Assembly: GCA_003640385.1 (NCBI GenBank)
Contig: RCAB01000303.1
Coordinates: 1 to 64,000, forward strand
DNA: 64,000 nt
Reading direction: 5' to 3'
DNA from: Setaria digitata
Lineage: Eukaryota; Nematoda; Chromadorea; Rhabditida; Setariidae
Part shown: in pieces, positions 50,101 to 62,728 of the stretch
Numbering within the stretch: the stretch's first letter is position 1
Layout: each line of letters opens with the position of its first letter
The notes under the pieces: generated by a model
Seen by the model: the letters and a program-made list of their open reading frames with translations, nothing else
Database searches by the model: none
Told to the model about the DNA's origin: nothing
Translations under genes and position numbers: made by a program

Positions 50101-53100
50101 TTATATGAATGGTTCACATCAGTTAGGACTTATTATTGATTACTGAGAACAGCTACATTCTCATTTTTTTTTAAATATTTTATTAACATCGATATGCAAA
50201 TTCTTCCATATATATATATATATTTTCTAGAACATATCATGCAACTGTTCTTTTGATAGTTTTGTGATAAAAATTGTTTCCCTTAGCAAAAAAAAAAGTG
50301 GATAATTACAGTGGACAGTGGTACAGGACATAATTATGAATTATGCCAAAGAGGATGATGAGAAATTGTGAATGAAAATTCCATCATTTCTTTGCAATTT
50401 CCTTCCTCCTTTTTCTTTTCGTTTGGATTATTATGATTGTAAATAAAAACTCTAATTTGCATAGGATTTAATAGATGCATACTTATGTATATTTCATTAC
50501 TCTCTTAAATTTTCTTCTATCAAATTTCTATTGTAATTAAAGTGGTTGATGTGCTACAAAATATTGAGCGAATGATTGGTCATGGTCGAAGCTATTTAAC
50601 ATTTCTTCAACATTTCACAAGTAAGTTGTTCCCTTCATTCTAGTTTTCAAATTTCCTGAATAATGGAATAAATGACAATTAGTTGACTGTAGGATATCGC
50701 AAAATATACTACTTTTCAAAAAAACGAAAACAATTTTCTAATATTTTTCCGTTGTAACAAAAAAAAAAAAAAGAAAGAAAAAAGGGAGGAGAGAAAGAAA
50801 TTATTCATTTTCAATTCTGCAGAAAGAATCTCCAGAAATTTCTAGAGTATCTATAATGAATTAGTTATTTTTTTTTAATATTGATGTAATTTTTAATTAT
50901 TAGAGAAATTTTGTATTATCGTAAGTTTCTATTCTATAAAATTCTTCCGAAGAAAATGCGAAATTCGTTGGTAAAAATTATTTCGGAGACGTCATCTTCG
51001 CACCTTCATTTCTGCTTTTATTCACTTTTAAAAATTGAATTAAGTGCAATATTTGTGCTTTTTAAGTTTGGAAAATCGAGGGCAATTCTCTTCCCTCTTC
51101 CCGTCCAATTAAGTTTGGAATTCAGCTTAACTAATTGCTAAAGCAAAAGGAATCAACTTCATTTCTTAAAAACTTTTCACAGCCTGAAGGAAATATTTGT
51201 TACTTTAATAAAATCTGTAAAAGGAGTGGTTGCTTAACTAAGATCGAATTCATTTTCTGACATATGAAAGCTAAAATAATCAAGTGAATTGAAACATTAT
51301 CGTATAAAGTTCACTGAAGCTTATCAGTTAGACAACCAATATGGTATGATTTTTACATATTACATTTGAAACATATTGTTAAATCATTTATGACTGATAT
51401 GATTAGGAATAAGAATTGTTGTATGTCTAGAAGTTATGATAGTTATTGTTCTAACCTTCATATGATTAATCTTTTTTTCATCTCGACTGATGGATATTTT
51501 AAAGGGAGTTAATTGATGAAAGTAATTTAATATGCATAGTCCGTATCACTATCAGATTTACTGATAATTGCAGATAAAAAGAAAGTTACCCTCTATGTGA
51601 GTTGTGATAGGCGAAACTGGAACTCTTCCTTCGTGATTGATGTGAAATATTTGCGAATCAAAAGATGAAAAGTAAAAGAGAGGGAGAGAGAAAAAAAGTA
51701 AAAAGATTATGAGCGAGAGAAGACAAATGGAGAGCTGTTTACAAACAGGATGAGATTATTTATGTCTAACAAATGTTCGGTTTCGTTTGCCTTCTTAATT
51801 CATGGCTCTATTTTATCAGGCCAAAGAGTATATTTGATATAAGTTCCTTAAATGTAGGTTATTTTTCTAGGACAATGATTATGCTCAATATATAATAAAT
51901 CCCTTTAATTCAGGTTATTTTCTTATTTATACTGATTTTTAAAGTCATTTAAATCACTGCATTATTAGTGATTGCACTCATCTCCTTATTTATTCATTTT
52001 TTTTTCTTTTTTTTTGGCACATATTTCTGCACACATAAAGTTTCATTTTTCCTTCCGAAAATTTCATTAGCATATTTTTGTAATTTCAAATTATTTCAGA
52101 ATTGTCCATTTTGTTATTGTGATCACTAAGCTTTTTTTTTTTTTTTTTTTTATTTTTTTAAATATTTTGGTGGACTGTTTTTACAATTTAAACCAAATTC
52201 TGAATAGTGTGACGTCTCTTTATTTTTACTCTTTTACTATTATTTCTTTTTCTTAGCCTAAAAATATGATTGATTTATTGTAATTGGCATAATTTTTACT
52301 TTTATTGCATAAGTAAATTTCATTGGTCTTTTTCAATTTCATTTTTTGTTGAATGAGATTGAATTAGTTAATGAAGCATAAATGATTTTTTTCGTATCTG
52401 TAAACTTTTGTTCGTATCATCAATTTTCAAGTAGTATCTAATTTCCAATTTTAGTAAGTCGCTTTTTTTTTTCTTCGTATGCTTATATTCTTTTTAATAT
52501 ATATGTTTTTCGTTTTTCCCCAAACTTTTTCCTCTTTTTGAATTTCGCTTAATTCCAAATCTAAATTTATTCCATTTAAATATTGCTGAAGAGAGCGAAA
52601 ATCTTAGATGAGTTTTACGATAGCTGTGATAATCAAACTTATTAGATTAGAATAATGATGACTTGTTAATCTAAACTCACCCTCTACTTGCTCTTTTTAG
52701 ATCAATTTTTTGTTAAGGTTTGAATTTCAGTTATTTGCAGTTTGTGATTAAATGGAATGCTTCCTGTATTAGAATGTACTTCCACTTTATTCAGCTTGGC
52801 AGGTTAATTTTTCGAGTACTTATCATCCATTAGACAACTGTCAATAAAGCAGTTCGTTTCATTGACCATTTTAACATAGATAAATATAGCACGAGTAAAT
52901 AATAAAGCACTGAATGGATATTACTTATCAGTAACTGCTGATTGCTAGAAACTCAAAGACCCCCCTTATCTAATTGCCTAAGTGGCTGAGATTGAAATTA
53001 TCAAGAAAGGATAGATAATTTTTGCAAATTATTCTTCCCATTCGCTTGTCTTAACTTCGAAAAAAAAGAAAAAAAAAATTTCACTTCTTGCCTCCATCTG

Positions 53101-54618
53101 TTCTATCCTTTTTTGCTGAAAAAAAAAAAAAAAAATTCTTTGCTAATATCACAGTTTCAAAAGGGAGTATCAGAAACATCTGCTAAAAATGCTATTGAAA
53201 GGAAAATACCGCACTAAAATGGTAACAAAAAATTATTTGAAGTTAACATCAAAAAAGATGAAAAATTATTTAGGCCACATAATTAACTTTTTGTTTTTAT
53301 TTTTTTCTTTTTTTTTTTTTCTCAAAGGTAAAGTATTGAGTAGCATTGAAGGAATTCTTGAAATTCATCACTTTCTGGTTGACTTCGTTTTATAAATTTT
53401 CCATGAAATAGTGTCATCGTGATCGGTTTTTTTTTTTTTTTCTCTTATATTTTAATAAAATTATCGGTTAACCAAAATGGAAAATTTAATGCTTTTTATT
53501 TATTTATTTTTTTTTTTCAGAAAAAGTTGGGAAGGGGAAAAGAGAAAAAGTTTTTTTCAATCTTTTTCCTTTCCTTTTCTTGTTCAAATTTTTTCCCAGT
53601 TTTCGCTCATGTTACCATATACTTCATAGTTCAGCTCTTGTCCTTTCCTGATTTTCTATTCATTCCTTCCTTTTTTTTTCTTCATTCTATTCCTTAAGTC
53701 TTTTCTTTTTCTTTTTTTTTTTTCTTTTTCAAATAAATGGTAGTAATCAGAAGCTAATTCGAGAAGGGAATATTTATTTCTCAATAGTTTTAGCTGATTT
53801 TTTTTTTTTTTTTGTGCAGTTACATTTGCTATTTCTTATCGTATCTTTTAGTTATTTACCATCTAAACTAGCTAATCTCTGTAAAAAAAAAAAATATCCT
53901 CTTTATTGAATGCGTTATATAATGATAGTTACTGATAAGTGTGAAGATGACAATAGTTGTTCTTTAGGTTGTATTTTGCAGTTACGTGAGCTTATGATAA
54001 CGTTGTAGTTTGATGATTATTACATTGTTTTACAGACGATCACAAAATTAGCTTACAAGATGATTCGACTGATAAACAATTTCGCAGGGGTTTTTTTTTT
54101 TTTTTTTTCAGTGTTTAAGGCATATATCAAGTAGAAAAGGACTTCTTTGGGTGCAGGAAATAGAAGGAGGAGGTTGAAGAAGTTGACGTTTAGAATAAAA
54201 TTTTGACACTTCCTAAGTAGAAATAAATAAGCCTCCCTGGAATCTATTATTTTATGCAAATTGGCCAACTTGGCGTAATCTTTTAAATTTTGAATAAATA
54301 GATCCACTGAATAGACTTACGCAAGTAATGTAATTACTGCAGAAGTTAGAGTCATCCTCATCAGCACTATCTCTCTAGCATATGTACAGTTCACGTAACT
54401 ATCGTGAAATATATTTAATTGATAATGGATCACTAAAACTATTACTTGTCCAACCACTGCTCTCCTCTTTTGCACTATTTTTTAGCAATAATTAGCAAAT
54501 GTTATCATTTTTACTTACATTTACTCATGGATAGATAAATCGAATGAATGGACGGTAAGTGCAACGAGTGATTATCAATTCGGTAATGATAATATCAATG
54601 TCCTTAAAAATATTTCAG
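47121..54618. other. Non-coding stretch, possibly introns of a plus-strand gene
   Basis: About 7.5 kb of A/T-rich sequence. It holds a (TA)n run near 50208-50222, an AG-rich patch near 51675-51700, and long T runs. Two exon-like pieces at 50572-50620 and 51574-51664 are described as findings. I see no gene I can name. Confidence 0.4.
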
Positions 54619-54721
54619 TCAGTTTCGATTAAGCTAAGATCTCAGGAAGTAAAATTTACGTGGAACATGGCCAGACTGCTCTTGATTTCCTTCTTTTTGA
54701 TAATTCATTCAGTCATTATCA
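54619..54721 (+). CDS. Candidate first coding exon with a signal peptide
   Basis: Bounded by a strong acceptor (ATATTTCAG, ending 54618) and a strong donor (GTAAGT at 54722). ATG at 54667 in good context (AACATGG) starts MARLLLISFFLIIHSVII, a textbook signal peptide: one Arg, then a hydrophobic core. The exon ends with one base of the next codon. The acceptor before the ATG suggests a spliced leader or an upstream untranslated exon. The next exon was not identified, so the protein is unknown. An accidental hydrophobic frame is possible in such T-rich DNA, but two good splice sites argue for an exon. Confidence 0.4.
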
Positions 54722-55764
54722 GTAAGTCTGCGCTTTTATGCTTCCGAAATATATTTATTGTATAGCTTTCTATTAATTTGTTACATTTATAACACTTAAG
54801 GGATTTTTTATTTTATTATATAGGTAAATTAAAGTTATATAATGATAGGTTCAAAATATTACAATCCATCAAGATTAGATAACAATCTTCCGGATTATTT
54901 ATGTATAATATCATGGTGAAGTTTAGATTATATATTGCGGAATGCTCAATTTCATAAATCATTTCGCCTCCTGCTCGATCACATCATCATTGTTTTATTT
55001 TGTTGCTCATTCCATTAATTTGATCGTTTATTTCGATAAACATTGGAAATCGATCTAAAAAATCCTACCTTTAGAATGCTTTTTTTTTGTTTACAAATGG
55101 TTTTGGGAGATGCTTTTGAATTTCAGGAATTCATCAGTTGCCCACTGTGAAATTTTCATAATTCTTGCTGGTGATAATAATAGATGAATGAATAGGCTTA
55201 TGCTTTTCAGTCTTCGCATTTTTGTTCGTAGGCTTTGTTTTCAGGAGAGCAGAGCATTGGAAAGTAGAAAAATTTCTTTTGGAAGTTTCATTTTAGACAA
55301 TATGCAATAATGGAATGTTTAGTGCTTGAAATATTTCATTCCATTTCAATTCGTTAATCGCTTAATTAAAATGTTTCATTTCAGTTCATTAATTGCATGA
55401 TAAGAAAGTTGACTCCTATGTTTCATTTACTCCAATAATCAGAATTCTTCGTTTCGTAAGTAACGACTATGTTATATTGTAACATTTGTTCTTATTACTA
55501 TTTTTCTTAATTTCTTTTGTTTTATTCCTTAAACACGAACATGCTAATGTCATAAAAGAATCGAAATCTAATACAAACATTATTACCCATGTTTTATTTC
55601 GGTATTTCGATACAATATAACCGAAAGAAAAATTAGTGGTTTGCGCGTGTTATTTGTGCCGCTACATTTAAATATTTTAGTGTCATAGAAGCATATTGAA
55701 ACGTCATCGGAAAATATTTAAATTTCATTAAATTACTTGACAAATAAGCATGTCTTATTTGCAG
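54722..55764. other. Stretch between two candidate first exons
   Basis: About 1 kb without coding signal; A/T-rich. Confidence 0.4.
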
Positions 55765-55924
55765 CAACAAAAAGGGTCAAGGTAGGAAAATGTTCAACAG
55801 AAATAATTATGAGAAGAAATGATAAAAAGATAGCTAATGGGCGGTCAGCAAAGTCGTCTTAATGATAATGCATCAGGCCATAGTGGTGGCAAACGAAGTA
55901 TACAAGATGATGATAACAATTCTG
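55765..55924 (+). CDS. Candidate first coding exon with an N-myristoylation signal
   Basis: A good acceptor (TTATTTGCAG) ends at 55764 and a donor GTTAGT follows 55924. After 72 bases of leader, ATG at 55837 (preceded in frame by TAG) begins MGGQQSRLNDNASGHSGG and continues hydrophilic, with an acidic DDD stretch, to 29 codons plus one base. Gly2 with Ser6 fits the N-myristoylation consensus, and the balanced, hydrophilic composition is unlike surrounding AT-rich frames. It ends in the same phase as the signal-peptide exon at 54619-54721. I cannot name the protein; the rest must lie to the right in distant exons, perhaps beyond the window. Confidence 0.5.
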
Positions 55925-58900
55925 GTTAGTTTGTTTTCTTTTATTAATTACCGATAGGTATATGTAGTGTGGATCATTACTGTTCAATTAGTTTTTGAAA
56001 TTTTAAAGATGAACTTATCAGTATTTCTAATTCTTTCTTCCTTCGTATGATAACTCTGTCCTATTCAAATATAGCCTGATATATTGTCTAAAATATTCTC
56101 TCTGTTTTTAATTTTTCCAGTTTACAGATTGTTCTCTTTCTTTAGTTTTCCAGGTGTATCTAATTTTTTCTTTTCTTTTTTTTTTTTTTTTTTTTCACAT
56201 ATTTGAGCTTTTCAAAATTTCTTTTAGTTTATATTCAAATTCATGCGAAATTTCAATTTTTCATCCCTGTTACTCATATTTTTCACTGTTACACTTCATA
56301 GAAGAAGATATTGATAGCTTCGCTCAATTCTGACTGGTAATTTATTTAAATTATTTTAGTTTATTCGGTCGAGGTAATCCACATCTTCAAATTTTTCCAT
56401 TATCTGAATAACATCTTCTTGCAGTATGTTTAATGCCTTGACAATTTTTTTTTCCCTCCTTGTCATTACAATTTATAATGCATTTGCCAGTAATTTGTTG
56501 ATTGAATTCGTAAAATTTCATGAACAATTTCAACAACATAAGCCATAAAAAATTCAAAAACCTTTTTTTTTTGCTATTATCTGAAAATTATATCTGTTTG
56601 AAAAATATGCAAATAATAGTTGCGTGTTAAAGCTATTGGGACTGGGAAAATGAGCAATTTGGGAAATCGGAAAATGGGTGAATATACATAAATAGGAAGA
56701 AGGAACAATCTTGCTTATTTAAATGCAGTTCATTCCTTTCTAGTTTTTTTTTCTCATATTGAGGAGTAGATTTAGTAAAAGCTAAGGCAAAACCTAGTAT
56801 CTTTTCAATAAAATGATTTCATTCCTTCAAAAGCGAACTGCTTCTCCATCATCATGATAATTAATTAATTCTGATCAGTTTGATACTGTCATTACATAAT
56901 TACAATTTTTAACGGATAGTATAGGAAGAGATGGAAGACTTAGGTTAGATTTCAGGGATTCCTTGTTTATCACTTTATCGCGGATGACTTTTATTTCACT
57001 AGCTCTCATTTACTGGTAGATCTGTGAGTTTCGAGATAGCAATAATATCCTTAATTTGCATCCGGGGAAACAGTCTGATGGCTATGATCTTAAAGCACAT
57101 ATTCCTCTTTCCTGCTTTCTATCTTACAATCTCGTTTACTCATCAATCAATGCTAAAATCTCTATTCTCCTCTTCATCTTCTCTTAAAATTAAGTATATC
57201 TTTTTTTTCGAAAATGCTCATTTATTTGTCAGTTTATTCATCGTAATTTATTTCAAAGAATTAAATTCCCTAATAATTATGTTTTTTTCTATTTATAGTA
57301 AAATCTTTGGAAATATTGGTCAATGAGTAATTATTATCAGCATTAGCTAATCTTGTTCAGTTCAGAATTAGTATGAAGTGCTTAGTAAACTTAGCAAGTT
57401 AATAGCAATCAAGTTTGTTTTCCTTCTTCGCAGTGTCCCTCACAGAACTCCTCCATGTAATTTTGAAGTTTTCTTACGCTCCTTTAGTTGAAGTTTAGAT
57501 TAAATTTCAGCTACAGTTTTAAATTTTAGTTCAAGTTTGATTTCGACCATTCACAGTTTTGCATTTGAGAATTATCTTCTTACCATAAACTTTATTTTAG
57601 ATTTGTTTTATTTACATATGAACGGTTATTTTAGGTTCGTCTTATTTATGCTAAACTTTATTTTGGATTTGTCTTATTTTTAGGTTCCTTATCATCATCT
57701 TATTAATACTTTATAGTTGCTTTGAAAAGCATCATCTTAGCTTGTTATTTGAAATATGACTATAACAGTTGTATTTGATAGCAAAATATATAGGAGAAGA
57801 TTGCAATTATTCGAAGAATCAGAATTGTATTTTATAGATTTTGAATTTATGTGAGCTGTGCATCATCATATAATAGCCAATAAATTCTCGAAATGATAAT
57901 AAACATGCATGTTTCATATACCGTGTGATAGTATAAATTCATAACTATTGCAATAGACGAACTTTTTTTTTCACCCCTCTTTCCCGTCATTCCGAGAATT
58001 ATTCTTAATTCACAAAAGTTGTTTTTCTGAAGAGGAAATCATGAATACCGGAATGAAATTTCCCCCTGGAAATATTTACTTCGATATAATAGTCACTTCG
58101 AAATATTCGCTTCGGTAATTTGTTACCGCAAAAAGTAGCAATACTTCATTATATAACAGTTGCAACGAAGTAGAAGATTTTTATTTCCGGAATTTTTATA
58201 CTCTCCGGTACTTTTCTGAAGTAGTCAAATCGATTATCTTTCCAAAAAAATGACAATCTTTGCTTTCCCAATGAAACACACATAATTTATCACCCAGTGC
58301 ATAGATCTTCCTCTGTGACTAGTAGCAAATTCATTTCATTTTCCATTTTCACAGCAGGGAAAAAAAAAAGGAAACTGAATTGTCCATATAGTTATTGCAA
58401 TTTTACCGGAAAAGAATGAGAATTTATTTCAGTTTTTTTTTTTCTTAGCTATATTATCTTATTCATTATCTTAATTAACCAGTTTATATGCATTTAAGCA
58501 GTTGGGAAATCAATTAATCAGTCATTCAATAACTGATAGGATGAGTGTTTTGTAACCATAACAGAAGGAATTAAGTATGGCATCATATTTTTTTGAGTAA
58601 TTAGAAGTGGAGATTTAGAGAAGAGTTGAATATCGATCGTGCAAATTAATTGATCAGATAAATTTATATTTTCCGGCTAAGCCAATTTGTTCTTGCATTT
58701 TCGCAATTTTTGAAACTATTTAGGAATAAGAGTAGTATTGTCTTATTTTATTTTTAGATTCTAATTCAAACAATACTGCCTGTTAATTTTCATTTTCCTT
58801 TACTTTTTTGTTTAATGATATCAATCGTGATTCTGCAATTTTTTTTTTTTTTTTTTGCAACTCGTTGCCATATTGTCTGTCAGTGTTCACTGAAACAAAG

Positions 58901-61900
58901 TGTTTTATTTATTTAAGTTGTTAATTTAATTGTTCGAATTGCAATTATATATTCCTTTTTATTGTCTCTAACTACTTCAAATTTAATTTGTTTTTTTATT
59001 GTTTCTTTTTTTCTTTTTTCTATAATTGTTTAATTTTTATTTTCTATTTATTAATGTCCTTTTTCCATACTGTTTTTGGCATTGATTAGACTCAAATGGG
59101 AAGAATTGCTTCAATCATGTTTTCGATTTTTTTTTTCTCTCTCCTTCTCTGTTCATTTTCATCATCATTTTGACATTTTTAGTTTTTTGAAGTGGAATTT
59201 TGAATGGAAATCAGTAGAAAGAGACAAATTTTGCGACAGAATAGACATATGCGTTCGTTAATTGAATTCAGCAATTTGCTGATCGCAATTTATTTCTGTG
59301 ATGCTTTATGTCATATGTTTGTTATATTTTGAATGGTTTTCCGATCGCTAACTTATTCTGCTTACAAGAAAGTGGCTTGTATAGAAGCGGTGAGATTCCT
59401 GAAAATTGTCTTTATTTCCTGAGCATGTAGAATGTAGAATCAGTTACATTACGCTATGTTTGTATGTTGACATAAATGTTACGTAAATGAATGATGTGGG
59501 ACACGTAAACACATACACCTTGGTTATTAAAGGAAACTGAAAGGTAAGAAATGAGAGCTTGTAGTAAGTAATATCGGACAATAAAAGATTCAAGGACAGT
59601 AGTTGTTGGGAGTTTCTAATTCTGATTCCTATTAATGGACATTATGGGTGGACGGAGGACACATGCCCAGTGATATATGTACATTTATCATACATCAGGC
59701 ACATTTGAAAAGTGGATCGATATAATGGGAAGCCAAATAAGCCTACCCTAGTCTTAGTTCTTTTAGTTATTTAATATTTATATATATATATAATAGAATT
59801 ATATAACATAATTATATTATGTGTATATATAATAGTTTCGATTTTAGACTATCATATAGACTGATTTAAAGTTAGAGTCTTGAAATATTCAAAAAATTAG
59901 CTCTTTGGCAATTGCATACTGCTAGGAGAGACTTATGAAACGTAGTCTAATATTCCGACTTATTTCGAAAAATCAACTGGTTTAGGTTTGATTGCTTTAA
60001 AATTATTAGATAGAGTAGGTTGTGCTAGACTGACTATAGGTCAAATTTGAAGATTTCATATTTAGGCATTCAAGGAGAAAAAAAAAACGATTTATTTAAT
60101 CACTTTACAAATTATTAAATAGTTACAGTATGAGAAAGCAACGAATTATTGAATAGCTATTCTAATATTCGCATGTTAAGTGTCTCTTAAAAAATGTCAT
60201 ATAACTTCTGAAGTGGATTCCAAATTTCTTGTATATAAACAGTACAAAAATTATTTTATTGTTATAATAAAATCAGTTGATACTCTTCAAAATTCATGTA
60301 ATGATCTGTTAGCGTATGGAAGAGAAATGTTATAATTTAAGCATTGACCTAGTTGAATCTTTTTTTTTTTGATTCTTACTCAGTTTCTTTGGGAATCTCG
60401 AGATTCCTATTCCAATCAAGAATGTGTGAACGCTGTGGTTTTCAGTCATTTTGCAAAAACACTAACTCAACTATGCAAAATACGAAACTAATATTGTTGA
60501 CTTTGTTAATTTAAAATTTTTTTCCCCTTCTCTTCTTCCTACCCTTTCGTTTTGCCTTAAAGATTAAAAAAAGAAAAGAGGATACTGACAAGAAAGAGAA
60601 TAGCTCAGTAGTATGCAAATTTATTTGATCAAGAATGAATGTTTTTGGAAATTGAATATTTTTCTTGTTAATTTAAAAAATTTCACAGTAATTTTAACAT
60701 CCCAGAGAACCTTTAGCTAGTAGAAAAACACCGGTAGCAGTGCCGTATTGCAAAGAAGACCCAAATATTCTTGATATCAGTTAATTATGTTGCAAACATC
60801 AATTGCATTATATTCCACGGCATTTCAGGAAGATTCTCTCTTTCTGCTCAGAGTAGCAATCTTATTTTGGAGCTGTTAAAAAGATAGGAGAAAGGGGAAA
60901 TTATGCTTCAAAAGGTATATGAACATTTTTTGGTCTAGGATTTGTATTTAATTAGATAACTGAAGTAGCTGAGTCGCCTACTTAAGACTCAAAAGTGGGA
61001 TGACACGGTCGTTATTTCTGTTGATTTAAGTAAGATGGAAAAAGAAAAGTGATTGTTAGCTGAAGTTAATTGTTCCGATCTAGACAGCGTGATGTCTTTA
61101 GAATATTTTGTTTCGTTTTTCATTCACAGACGATGACTACTTTCATGAACAGTAAACATTTTTTGTATTTTAGAATTTTGCTTGTTGAATACTTAATTTC
61201 AGTGATAGATGTGGTAGAAGGGAGTATTTAATTAAATCAGATTTACGTTACCGTTTTAGGATAACTTTTACTTGCATAGCTTAATGACTTGAATAGCTTT
61301 AACTGATGCATTAGTTTTTTTGTTTTTTGCAGGTTATATTGCTGATTGACTGATTTTTTTTTTTTTGGTATTTTAAGTCCTGTCTCGGATCATATCAGTT
61401 GATCAGAGACTGCCTCAGCTGGGAAATATGTGGATCCCTTTTGATTAAAAATTTTTCAAGTGATAAAATTATGATCATATATTATTTCCTTATAATTTGT
61501 GCATTTTTCATTCATCTTCTAGTGATCATTTTTATACCTTCCTAAGTAAAACGAATCTGGCTGTACGAAAAATATTGTGTTTTAATTTCAGATAATTTTT
61601 GATTTCCATGAATGTCCCAGTAACTTTTTTTTTTTTTTGATTTTGATTTTTACATTTTTATAAGTAAATTTGGGAAGATGACAAGAAGACGAACAATTCA
61701 GTAATCCATTGATCGAAACTGTAGTAGATAAGTGTGGTGGAATGTTGAATGTACCTATCGTACACATCAGACAACAAATTTCATCTCAAATTTCAGATGA
61801 AAAAGTTATTTATCGAGTTTAGATGTCATCTGTAACTTTATGTCCTCGTACTCTTACTCATGTGGGCAGGTATATGTGGATTTATGACTCATCCCTATAC

Positions 61901-62609
61901 TGCTTAATTAGTTTCCAAATATTTTAAATTTGATTTTTTATTTCCTTCCTTATTTTTACTAATCAAATTCGAACAGTTATTAGACATGACACATTTAACT
62001 GTACTTGGTGAATAGTAATTGTTTCAAAAAATTTTCCTTCTTTTAATTGTCATATCTATTCAAAATTTTTAGGGCCAATTAATGTTTCGTAAAATGTTAC
62101 ATTTAAACATTAAATGTGATGTTGGATAAAGGTCATAAATGAAAGGTTTAGCGACTGGTATCGGTGAGCATTATAATCCCTATAAATTACTCTAGTCAGT
62201 GTATAAATTTTATTACAGTTGCAAAATAGGAATGTTCAACAGAGGTAGATTGGTTCAAACAATTGGTTAGATAGTTTTTCAATAGTATAGTCAGAAGTGA
62301 AATGCCGAAAAGACCGTTCATTTTCATCATAGTAATGTTTATTTTCTGCTTTGAATTTATGAAATTCATCTGTAAACTGACTCTTATGATAAATTTTCAT
62401 CATAATTAGATTTTTTAATTTTTTTCATGAAATGGAATAAATTTCTTTAAAGATCTAACAGTCATTATGAGTCTATTTGAAGTATTCGAATTTGAAGGTC
62501 GAATAATTTGTAATTCAATTAATTTGTTGTTTCTTTTTGAAATTCCAGATAGATATATATAATCGTTATTGTACAAATAACTTCTTAAATCTAATCAATC
62601 AATACTTAC
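55925..62609. other. Non-coding stretch, possibly a long intron
   Basis: About 6.7 kb with no exon I can support firmly. Weak exon-like pieces on the plus strand are at 57435-57457, 58000-58117 and 60715-60771. There are many T runs and a TA-rich patch near 59775-59835. Confidence 0.4.
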
Positions 62610-62728
62610 CACTCCAACAACTTTTCACTGCGTACGTTGAGCATCACTCTGTGATCAATCAAATTTAGGTCAGTATTACATTTGGCCTTTTCACGGAACA
62701 TTTTGTACTGTCCAGCGAAATTATCCAT
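62610..62728 (-). CDS. Candidate start exon, minus strand, unknown protein
   Basis: ATG at 62728 (an in-frame TAG directly precedes it) opens 39 codons plus two bases, beginning MDNFAGQYKMFREKAKCN and ending RSEKLLE, up to a perfect GTAAGT donor at 62609. Without splicing the frame would stop at once (TGG TAA), giving 40 residues. The protein is hydrophilic and varied, unlike the chance frames here. No upstream acceptor is clear, and I did not find the next exon, which should begin with one base completing a codon and lie at lower coordinates. It overlaps the presumed span of the plus-strand gene. Confidence 0.42.

Noticed and set aside
50208..50222. (TA)n run as a regulatory element
   Set aside because: Simple microsatellite common in such AT-rich genomes.
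58000..58117. Plus-strand segment MNTGMKFPPGNIYFDIIV before a GTAATT
   Set aside because: No convincing acceptor and no partner exon; its phase does not match the other candidate first exons.
61690..61825. Plus-strand segment coding NVPIVHIRQQISSQISDEK
   Set aside because: Looks protein-like but ends in a stop without a donor, and no phase-matched partner was found; too weak to list.
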